DNA from: GCA-020344555 sp964405925
Lineage (GTDB): Bacteria > Planctomycetota > Phycisphaerae > UBA1845
NCBI GenBank assembly: GCA_964405925.1
Contig: CAYOQG010000002.1
Location: 5,452 to 69,451 of the forward strand
Direction: 5' to 3'
DNA: 64,000 nucleotides
How positions within the stretch are numbered: position 1 is the stretch's first letter; each line of letters begins with the position of its first letter. Below, piece after piece: positions 52,754 to 59,854 of this stretch. Both the position numbers and the translations under genes were made by a program. Under the pieces are notes generated by a model. That model saw only the letters and a list, made by a program, of their open reading frames with translations. It was not told the origin of the DNA and searched no databases.

Positions 52754-55152
52754 GTAGAGTAGATGGCTGACGAGGTATTCCGACGAATCGGAACCCTTTT
52801 CCAACCATCCCTCCCCGAACCGGACTTGACCCTTTCAGATCATCCGGCTCTCCAGTGTCTTCGCGTCCTTGCGTGTCCTTGTCGGGCGTCCGTCGTGGAT
52901 CGCCCGATGACAAGCGTGGCAAACCACCAGGGTCTTGCGACGGCGCGCGGCCATCACCCGAACCCACAGCGGTTTGTCCGACCGTCCCGGCCTGCTCAAA
53001 TCCTTGAGCGCGCGAATGTGATGGACCTGAACGGTTTCCCGTGATCCACACAACTCGCACTCATCGGCAAGCAGGCGTTGAACCAGTTCCGCCATGTTGA
53101 TCATGGGAACCGGTTCGCGGTCGACAAGTTCTGTGTCGAGCCTCCGGGCCAAGGATATGGCACCCCAGCGAGCAATCAACGGCGGTTTGTCGCCGCGATC
53201 GATCCGAACTTCCAGCACCCGTCGGGGGCCGTGCTCGGTCTCGATCGTTGTGCCGTACCGGTCGTAGATCTTCGGAACGCTGATCCGCAACTTGGCGGCC
53301 AGCGTCCGCATCAACGAACCGTGCATGGCCCATTTGAGCCGACTGAAGTCACGAGTGTTGTGAGCCATGATGTAGTAATTCACGATGCCTCGATACACAC
53401 TCTGATGCTGGGCCACGATGTCAAACACCGAATGCTCCAGTAGTTCAGGGCGGTGTGCCGGTCGACCGTGTTTTACATACGGCTCACTCTTAGCTCGGAT
53501 GACGTCCTTTGGCACCCTCAGGCCAATGACTCCGTTAACGGATCGTTGTCCATTGGTGTGCTTCCGGTCGTCCTGCGTCACGCACAGGTCGTAGCCGAGG
53601 AATCTCGCCTTCTCCGAGCGCCCATGCGTGATGAGCGTTTTCTCTTCGGAGAGTTCCAGCTTGAGCTGCTCCCGAAGGAATGAGCCAAGCTGGTGCTTGA
53701 TGCCCTCAGCCTCCTGGCGTGTCCCAACGAATCCCAGCAGGAAATCATCGGCGTACCGAACGTACTTGAGCCGCCGATACTCCGGGTCGTCCATGACTCG
53801 CGACGGAAGCTGCTGCGCCTGCTTGAAAAGCCGGCGGGCCTCTTCCTCACGTCCCAGACGCCGGAGATACCGCGACCGATGGTACAACCGTCCGTACTCC
53901 GGATTCGGTTTCCGATCATTTCCCCGGGTGTTCACCGGGATGAGCGTCTGCTCGACGAACTTGTCCAGCCGGTCAAGGTAGATATTACTGAGGATGGGGC
54001 TCACGATTCCCCCTTGCGGCGAGCCGCTGAGGGTGCCGTGATACTTCCAGTCCTCCAGGTATCCAGCCTTGAGTAGGTTCTCGATCAACCGCAAGAAGCG
54101 ATTGTCGAGGATTCTCTCGCAGAGCATCGATACCAGGACCGTATGGTCGAGATTATCGAAACAGCCGCGGATATCCCCTTCGATGAACCAAACCGTTCCT
54201 CTCCAGTTGAAGTAGATTTCCCGCAGGGCCGTATGACAGCCACGGCACGGCCGAAACCCGTGGGAATGATCGCTGAATTGCGGCTCGTAGTACGCCTCCA
54301 GGAGCGAGCGAATCACTTCTTGCAGAAGCTTGTCGCTCCAAGTGGGCATGCCCAACGGGCGCAGTTTCCCGTTCTTCTTCGGGATGTACGTCCGCCGAAC
54401 CGGCGTCCAGCGATACCGCTCGAAGCGCAAAGCATCAATGATGTCCTGAATCTTCGTAAGCGACATTCCGTCAACGGTTTCTTCCGTGACACCGCGCGTC
54501 ATGGCCCCGTCGTTGCGGTAAATCTTCCCATACGCCTGGAGATACAGCGCCGGCTTGTAGAGTTGCCGATACAGATTCTGTAGCGGCAATCCACGCTCGC
54601 CACGACTACGGATGATGTTCAACAAGACTTCGGCGTTTCGCATCCTGCGTACCCTGGTCTCCTGAACATCGAAGACACCTGCCTCCCTTCGCCATGTGGT
54701 CGGCTTTCCCGACCTCGGACTACTACGGAGGCTCCGTCACCTTAGGGCTCGCGCCCCGTAGGCGATCCCGTATTCCCTAATCGTTAGCATTCACAGCGTG
54801 ACTTAGGCGCCCCGTTCGTCCCCTTGAGCGGTCTCCTTGACCGCCGCCTGCGGACCAGAAGGTCCGACGGCAATCACATAATCCGTCGTCAGCCCGCAGC
54901 ATCGCTAAGCGTGGTCGCGATGGATGTGCGCAATGCATCACCGGAGACTGGGATTCAGGCAGTTTAGCTTTCGCCATATCACGCGGGTCTTGCGGCACTC
55001 TGCCGTACACGCTTTCCGACAGCCACCGCTTTACCAGCATGCGATTGTCCCCCTTGGCTTTCGCCGCAAGGTAGGCTGGTTAACCCAGGAGGTTTCCTTC
55101 TGAACCTCCTCCCGACTGTGTCGGGTCTCTAACGACTGGTGAAACGGCGCAC
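52754..55152 (-). mobile_element. group II intron 2, inserted in the DUF932 gene
   Basis: The intron is 2399 nt. The 5' end is GTGCGCC (55152 downward) directly after codon CAT. Domain V at 52817-52850 reads GAGCCGGATGATCT, GAAA, then GGGTCAAGTCCGGTTC. Domain VI ends ...CCATCTACTCTAC at 52754. Exon lengths of 711 and 384 bases are both multiples of three, so splicing restores the host frame. It is in sense orientation, as needed for removal from mRNA. Confidence 0.88.
52835..54643 (-). CDS. group II intron reverse transcriptase/maturase with HNH nuclease
   Basis: A 602-residue intron-encoded protein starting MRNAEVLLNIIRSRGERGLP. RT motifs are PKKNGKLRPLGMPTWSDKLL, HGFRPCRGCHTAL, SPQGGIVSPILSNIYLDRLD and YADD in VRYADDFLLG; then domain X and a C-terminal HNH domain (CELCGS, QVHHIRALKD, CHACHRAIHDG). 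The stop falls within domain V. It should promote splicing of its own intron and retrohoming. It is related to the frameshifted maturase at 39.4 kb and keeps the N terminus lost there. Confidence 0.9.
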   Translation of the reverse strand: MRNAEVLLNIIRSRGERGLPLQNLYRQLYKPALYLQAYGKIYRNDGAMTRGVTEETVDGMSLTKIQDIIDALRFERYRWTPVRRTYIPKKNGKLRPLGMPTWSDKLLQEVIRSLLEAYYEPQFSDHSHGFRPCRGCHTALREIYFNWRGTVWFIEGDIRGCFDNLDHTVLVSMLCERILDNRFLRLIENLLKAGYLEDWKYHGTLSGSPQGGIVSPILSNIYLDRLDKFVEQTLIPVNTRGNDRKPNPEYGRLYHRSRYLRRLGREEEARRLFKQAQQLPSRVMDDPEYRRLKYVRYADDFLLGFVGTRQEAEGIKHQLGSFLREQLKLELSEEKTLITHGRSEKARFLGYDLCVTQDDRKHTNGQRSVNGVIGLRVPKDVIRAKSEPYVKHGRPAHRPELLEHSVFDIVAQHQSVYRGIVNYYIMAHNTRDFSRLKWAMHGSLMRTLAAKLRISVPKIYDRYGTTIETEHGPRRVLEVRIDRGDKPPLIARWGAISLARRLDTELVDREPVPMINMAELVQRLLADECELCGSRETVQVHHIRALKDLSRPGRSDKPLWVRVMAARRRKTLVVCHACHRAIHDGRPTRTRKDAKTLESRMI

Positions 55153-55863
55153 ATGATTCGCGCAGATCGACTGGTACCAGAACGTTTGGACGCCGACCGA
55201 GCGCCGACCCACCTCCGAGTTCCAGAGGAAAAACCCCGGCGCGAAAGCCTCGCCGTCGATCTCCGCCCAGCCGGCCGGGTCGATCAGGAAACAGAACATG
55301 TCCTGTTCACCGCAGTACAGTCCGCTGGCACGCGACTCCTCGGGCTCCGGGTCGGGGTCAAACGGGATGTCGTCATCCACCGTGGAACCCGTCGGCTGCG
55401 GTATACCGGCCTTTTGCGGCGGCTGAAAGTCCGTGGCAAACTCCCGGACCATCGTGAGCAGGTCCGCGTTGTAGAGCCGCGTGTAGCTGGCACCATGGAT
55501 GGCCCGCACGGTGTTGTCCATGGTCAGCGCCTGCAGCGGCTTGCCGTCCGAGGGCAGCGTCTCGAAGAAGACGCGGCCCGCCGTCTCGGCCGACACTTTG
55601 TTCAGCGTGTCCTTGCTCACCCCGGCCAGGCGGCAGAGCTGCGAGTAGCTCCAGTCGTTCATGTCGAACGTGCCGTCCTGGCCGAGCGCGAGCTGGAAGC
55701 GGCCGCCGACAGGCTCGGCCTTGATCCCCTGCGGCGGATGCCAGCGGTCGACCGACCGCTCCTTCTCGTCGTGGCAATGCTGCCACAGGTCGACGAGTGA
55801 ATCGAAACGCTCATCGGGACCTCGTCGAAACAATTCGTTGTGTGCACGTGTGAGGTTTTGCAT
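55153..55863 (-). CDS. DUF932 protein, 5' exon
   Basis: 237 codons from ATG 55863, with AGAAGGAGA upstream. The family blocks are MNDWSYSQLCRLAGVSKDTL, AIHGASYTRLYNADLL and FLWNSEVGRRSVGVQTFWYQ, typical of DUF932 plasmid- and phage-like proteins. Spliced to the 3' exon the protein has 364 residues. Without splicing it would end eight codons into the intron (VRRFTSR). The role is unknown; the family is frequent on mobile elements. A fragment of a second copy lies at 38452. Confidence 0.85.
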
Positions 55864-56113
55864 CGGATTCTCCTTCTAAAGAGTACGGTTCTAGAACCTT
55901 CAATAGACCTTCTGTCGCACCACCGGTCTCTCTCGACCACCTCGTGTGTACAGAGCACGCAGGCCGACGAGAGATATCGAGGTGTCGTCTACACGATTCG
56001 ATTGAGAAGGAACGACAGAACCAGCGCACCTTGCGGGATGAAGTGAGACGCGCGGGCCGCGAGTCGAGGGGGCGAGCATGCTGCGGTGGGGAACCCTCGA
56101 ATCGAGACGCTGG

Positions 56114-56350
56114 TTAGACTTCGTCCTGGGCCCGTTGATGGATCCAGGTGTTGGCCATGTCGGCCACCTTGGCGACGAGTGGCAGGTCATCACGACCGAA
56201 CGAGTCGCTCTGCTTCCATTCGTCGCCGTCCTTGTACAAACGGCGGATCTGCACGTTGTGTCGAAAGCCGCCATTCTCCGTTTCGTTACCCCAGATAACT
56301 GCCTTGATCCGGCCGAAGCGGATCTCGTGTACAGGTTTCTCGTTACTCAT
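56114..56350 (-). CDS. small conserved protein, paralogue of 34982-35260
   Basis: A 78-residue protein from ATG 56350 with an AGGAG site. The sequence VHEIRFGRIKAVIWGNETEN then HNVQIRRLYKDGDEWKQSDS and FGRDDLPLVAKVADMANTWI is a conserved planctomycete small-protein family of unknown function, found near DUF932 genes. Position-by-position similarity to the protein at 35 kb is clear. Confidence 0.7.
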   Translation of the reverse strand: MSNEKPVHEIRFGRIKAVIWGNETENGGFRHNVQIRRLYKDGDEWKQSDSFGRDDLPLVAKVADMANTWIHQRAQDEV

Positions 56351-57210
56351 CGCCTTCACTCCTACTTGCTCGACGGCAACGGCACATGCGTGCCCATCGG
56401 CGTCGTTGCTGTTCACGTTCCGGTTATCTACGCGCAAGCGCGCACAACTCCGTTCCTTCCAAACAACCCTTGCAGCATGGCGCCCCCTCAGGCGGCGTGG
56501 ACAGATCACTGCACAAGCCGTGGGAAGAGGCGGTCTCCTCGATGATCGAATTCAGGGGTCCGCCGAAGCCGGCGGGGATGGGAAAGAACAACTTGAGCAT
56601 GGAGAGTAGCATTTTCGCAGTGGATCGGTCAAGTTCCCCTACGAGATTATGCCACACTGATGGCATCCAAGGATTAGCGCGCCGACGTGGTTGAACCGCC
56701 TACAGCTTTCCGCTTTGCTTCCGGCGACGGACGAGCTGGCGCAGTCTGCCGGTGCCGGCTCCACGGATTCGCCTGCTCCTGCTCACGAATTCGTTGAATC
56801 TGTTTCGCTGATCTGATGCATTGATGCGTCACCGCCGCGTCGACGCCCTGTCCGTAATGACGCGTCCGAATGGCGTCCCGGGCGGCAGGCGTGGGAAGCG
56901 GGGCGTGGCGCCCAGGCATGCCCGCGTTGAGCAAAGGTGCGGATACGTGGTGGCGAGAATCGTTACAGTGAGAGTGAACCCGGCTCTCTCGCGGGCGCCT
57001 GATGGGTGTCCAAGCCCAAGCGGGGGGAGCCGTTTCTGTTTGCTTAACGGGGCAAACCCCCTGGACCGACGTCTCCCCGGTATGACGAGGGGCGTGCGGG
57101 GGTCTCGACCTGGGCACGGGCGGGCTACGTGACCGTCGGAGGGTCCGACGGGGCGTCGCCTATCTCCCGCTGAATCGCCGTGTCCAAACACACGGGGACG
57201 CGGTGCGCGG
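56351..57210. other. 860-bp stretch without a supported gene
   Basis: Minus-strand frames at 56424-56612 and 56674-56919 are open, but lack ribosome-binding sites and homology. Nothing firm can be said. Confidence 0.35.
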
Positions 57211-57216
57211 TATAAT
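57211..57216 (+). promoter_or_regulatory. possible -10 box of the small-gene cluster
   Basis: A perfect TATAAT without a clear -35 partner. A start near 57223 would place the hairpin with arms GGTTGAC/GTCAACC and then the first RNA motif in the leader of the 57490 gene. Confidence 0.4.
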
Positions 57217-57280
57217 ATGGTTGACGGACCCCGTGGTCCTCGCTGCTCTTTGTCAACCGAATAGCGACCGACTCGAAAAG

Positions 57281-57346
57281 GCAACAACCCCGTCAGGGGT
57301 TTGCGATGGGCCTCTAGCCGGTGGGGCCTGGATAAATCGAATCGGC
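57281..57346 (+). ncRNA. two-hairpin RNA-like motif, copy 1
   Basis: Hairpin A pairs GCAA..ACCCC with GGGGT..TTGC around loop GTCA, with a two-base bulge CA. Hairpin B pairs GGGCCTC with GGGGCCT around the loop TAGCCGGT. After a conserved ATAAATCGAA the bases TCGGC can pair with GCCGG in loop B, making a pseudoknot. Copy 2 lies about 1.06 kb downstream. The motif is upstream of a small zinc-ribbon membrane gene. I know no described RNA family of this form. Confidence 0.55.
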
Positions 57347-57438
57347 AAGTCGGGCGAACCGACGACCTGCCGTCTAGTTCCCTCATCCACTTCGCCTCGT
57401 TGACGTCCTGCATCGCAGGGCGTGAGCGGTGTGGTGTG

Positions 57439-57456
57439 GAGCCCTCGCACGGGCTG
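57439..57456 (+). promoter_or_regulatory. GAGCCC/GGGCT hairpin, copy 1
   Basis: A short stem AGCCC/GGGCT with a six-base loop, 34 bases before the next start codon. A similar hairpin lies at 57956-57973 before the next gene, with matching flanks GGTG(T)GTG. Confidence 0.45.
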
Positions 57457-57489
57457 CTTGGTTAAACCTATAAAGCGTGAGGAAACGTC

Positions 57490-57741
57490 ATGGACCATGA
57501 TGTAGCTTACAAGGATGAAAAAAACGCATGCTGGTGGTGTCGGAGAGTCTACGATGCCAAAGGCGTGAAGCTAATATGCGGTGACTGCGTGATGGAGTTC
57601 GGTCGAGCTGAAGAGGAAGCGGACCGACTTTGGAGTCGAGTCTGCGATCACCTTGATCGCTCGAACGGAATCCGACCGAGCGTGGTCCTGTTGATGGCGG
57701 TTGCGTGGTTGGCAGTCACGCTCATGGAGTCGCTGTTGTGA
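57490..57741 (+). CDS. small zinc-ribbon membrane protein
   Basis: An 83-residue protein with a GAGGAAACGTC leader before ATG 57490. Two Cys pairs, CWWC and CGDC, are 15 residues apart and could hold a zinc ion. The last 20 residues (PSVVLLMAVAWLAVTLMESL) form one membrane helix. It would be a tail-anchored protein with a cytoplasmic zinc ribbon. Family not recognised. Confidence 0.65.
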   Translation: MDHDVAYKDEKNACWWCRRVYDAKGVKLICGDCVMEFGRAEEEADRLWSRVCDHLDRSNGIRPSVVLLMAVAWLAVTLMESLL

Positions 57742-57955
57742 GCGGCGGCTCTACGGGTCCGGTTTCGCCGACCCCGCCCCCACCCTCGTGGGGGCATCTT
57801 TGCGCACAATCCTGTTGCGGGTTTCTGACGCTCCTTTCGCCGGTGAGGCATGAACAAACCGAAGCGGCGATTCCCAATACACGGGGCGAACATCCGCCTC
57901 CCGCACCTACAGCGCTGCCGTGGTCGAAGGCGACCGCGGTTGCGGTGGTGGTGTC

Positions 57956-57980
57956 GAGCCCACGTACGGGCTGGTTTTTG
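57956..57980 (+). promoter_or_regulatory. GAGCCC/GGGCT hairpin with T run, copy 2
   Basis: The stem AGCCC/GGGCT is followed by GGTTTTTG and then another T run (57984-57989). It looks like a terminator or attenuator 38 bases before the ATG at 58018. Confidence 0.5.
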
Positions 57981-58017
57981 CGGTTTTTTGCGAACCAAAA
58001 AACTGGAGGAATCCACC

Positions 58018-58341
58018 ATGATTAAATGGATGTTGAGATGCCTATGGCTGATTATTTGGGGAAAACCGAACCCGCGCCTAGCGACGGACATACCGCTGAC
58101 GCACATCGGCAGCGAGAATTGCAAGCCGATTCGCAGCGGCAGGATGGTCGTTCAGGTCTTCATGAACCGCCGGGCGAACGGCTCGGTGGAACCCAAGTTT
58201 CGGCTCAAACGTGCAGCGGGAAAGGACGGTAAGACGTTGGTCGATAACTTCTACCTGAAGGACCTCGACGATGCCGGGCGTGGTCTGATTCGGGCCAAGG
58301 CCTGGGCTCTGGATTACCTGGAGCTCGAGGATCCGTCCTGA
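58018..58341 (+). CDS. hypothetical protein with N-terminal hydrophobic helix
   Basis: A 107-residue protein; ATG 58018 has GGAGGAATCCACC before it. The first 15 residues (MIKWMLRCLWLIIWG) are a short amphipathic or membrane-associated helix. The rest is basic and strand-rich (MVVQVFMNRRANGSVEPKFR) with a helical end (GRGLIRAKAWALDYLELED). Not recognised. The second RNA-motif copy starts right after its stop codon. Confidence 0.55.
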   Translation: MIKWMLRCLWLIIWGKPNPRLATDIPLTHIGSENCKPIRSGRMVVQVFMNRRANGSVEPKFRLKRAAGKDGKTLVDNFYLKDLDDAGRGLIRAKAWALDYLELEDPS

Positions 58342-58343
58342 GA

Positions 58344-58410
58344 GCAACGACCCCGCAAGGGGTTTGCTATGGGCCTCTAGCCGGCGGGGCCTTGAATAAA
58401 TCGAACCGGC
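58344..58410 (+). ncRNA. two-hairpin RNA-like motif, copy 2
   Basis: This has the same architecture as copy 1: hairpin A with bulge CG and a GNRA loop GCAA, hairpin B GGGCCTC/GGGGCCT with loop TAGCCGGC, then AATAAATCGAA and CCGGC, which pairs with GCCGG of loop B. Changes from copy 1 fall mostly in loops, bulges and linkers, and the pseudoknot partner changes T to C while keeping the pair. It sits between the 58018 gene and a 29-residue membrane peptide. Confidence 0.55.
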
Positions 58411-58481
58411 ACCAAAAACCTGGTGGCCGGTTCAGGCCGGCCCCCAGCCCTGTGTCAGCCATTATGATGGAGCGTTGTCCC

Positions 58482-58571
58482 ATGAAAACGAAAGATGATA
58501 TCCTCATCTTCCTCTTCTGGTTCACGGTTCTTCTTGTGGTTGCTATCCGCCATTCTTGCCAGTGCGGGTAA
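58482..58571 (+). CDS. 29-residue membrane peptide
   Basis: This tiny frame begins at ATG 58482, with GGAG 11 bases upstream (ATGs at 58464 and 58467 are in frame too). It encodes a charged start (MKTKDD), one membrane helix (ILIFLFWFTVLLVVAI) and a short Cys-containing tail (RHSCQCG). A strong terminator follows 18 bases after the stop, and RNA motif 2 precedes it, which supports a real gene. It could be a small membrane modulator or toxin-like peptide; this is inference. Confidence 0.5.
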   Translation: MKTKDDILIFLFWFTVLLVVAIRHSCQCG

Positions 58572-58589
58572 GGGTTTTTTCCAGGTTTT

Positions 58590-58619
58590 CCCCGGCGCGT
58601 TCTGCTCCGGGGTTTTTTT
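58590..58619 (+). terminator. rho-independent terminator
   Basis: Stem CCCCGG/CCGGGG with an 11-base loop, followed by seven T residues. It ends the small-gene cluster. The minus-strand gene converging from the right stops at 58652, outside it. Confidence 0.85.
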
Positions 58620-58651
58620 ATAGCTTGAACTTTACGACTGCGCAAGATCGG

Positions 58652-59854
58652 CTACGGGTTGAGCTTGCCGTCCTTCAGCCATATCGGGGCAAGTTCCTTA
58701 AACAACTGCCAATCTGCTCGGAGACGGTCCCACGCCTCCTTGTCATCGCCGGGTGTCTCGGGCCACGGCGGCCGGTCGTTGGCGTTGCCCATCATGCCCC
58801 CGAGGGTCACGCCGCGGGCGACCTGGACGAAACTCTCAAAATCGTTGACTGCGTTGTAGCGATGCAACCTTCGGACTGATATGGGGCCGGGCTCTGAATC
58901 TCGAGGGGCCATGCCTTTGCTGCCGCGCGCACCCGTCTCCCACCAGCCGTCGGCAAGAAACGGGGCAAACTTCTTTTGGATGCCCTCGTCGCTGGCGAGT
59001 GTGCGCAGTCTCTCCTGCTTGGCGGCCGCCGCTTTGCGGATCGACTCGGCCTCGATCTCTTTGCGCTGGCTCTCAAGCTGAATTTCAAGCTGCGCCTTCT
59101 GGGCCTCTCGAATCTCAGCGTCCTTCCTGCGCTGAATTCCCAGAAGCTCTTCCGTCGTTTCTCGTTCGGCCTCTTCGCGTGCGGCGCTTAGCCTGCGAAT
59201 GCGCTCGGCCATAAAATCCTCGTTGGCCCGGTCCATCGCCTCTTGGAGAGTGATCGCCGCAGGTTCCGCGGAGCGTTTGGCGCTGGCCAGCATGCCTTCG
59301 ATCGTCTTACGGCCTCGCTGGTAGGGCGCAATGGCGTCAGCAATCTCACTCTTGAGGACGTCAAGCTCGGTATACACCTGGTCATCAGGCTTGAAGATGG
59401 AATCGCGGTTCTTCAACGCCTCGTTCGCATGTTGCAGGATCGGCATCAGGCGTGCGCGAAAGGCTGGTGCGGCGGCGGCCGCAACACGCTCGGTGTTGTA
59501 CTCGCGCGCAAAGGCGTTCACGTAGTCGCGATTTGCCGCCAGAAACCTGCCATTCTCGTCGGTCAGGAGCGGTTCGATGCGCTCTTGCCACGCAGCCAGT
59601 TCGGCGTCGAACTGATCGATCGACCGCAGGCACTGGTCGGCCCGCTGCTTGACGGAGCGTCGGCCCGTTTCCGCAAGCATCCATTGTTCCTTCTGAGAAT
59701 CGAGAAATGTGGCCTGTTCCTCAGGAGTCCGATCGACTGCCGCCGTGCCCCCTCCGGACGGAATCACAGCCCGTACAACCAGGGCGACGGCTATGACGCC
59801 GGCCAGACCGATGAGGCCGTACTTGATGATCATCTGTTTGTGTTCCACGTTCAT
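58652..59854 (-). CDS. membrane-anchored coiled-coil protein of the transfer module
   Basis: A 400-residue protein starting at ATG 59854 (AAGGA upstream), overlapping the stop of the coupling-type ATPase by four bases. One N-terminal membrane helix (YGLIGLAGVIAVALVVRAVI) is followed by a long helical region. Residues ~200-285 are a strongly charged coiled coil (ARREAERETTEELLG-like repeats). The last 100 residues are compact and Trp-rich. Translational coupling suggests that it works with the ATPase, perhaps as a membrane scaffold. Confidence 0.65.
   Translation of the reverse strand: MNVEHKQMIIKYGLIGLAGVIAVALVVRAVIPSGGGTAAVDRTPEEQATFLDSQKEQWMLAETGRRSVKQRADQCLRSIDQFDAELAAWQERIEPLLTDENGRFLAANRDYVNAFAREYNTERVAAAAAPAFRARLMPILQHANEALKNRDSIFKPDDQVYTELDVLKSEIADAIAPYQRGRKTIEGMLASAKRSAEPAAITLQEAMDRANEDFMAERIRRLSAAREEAERETTEELLGIQRRKDAEIREAQKAQLEIQLESQRKEIEAESIRKAAAAKQERLRTLASDEGIQKKFAPFLADGWWETGARGSKGMAPRDSEPGPISVRRLHRYNAVNDFESFVQVARGVTLGGMMGNANDRPPWPETPGDDKEAWDRLRADWQLFKELAPIWLKDGKLNP

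Noticed and set aside
56674..57117. Minus-strand 147-codon frame with an integrase-like phrase (AIRTRHYG)
   Set aside because: The short phrase is not followed by any recombinase motif, and no ribosome-binding site supports the starts.
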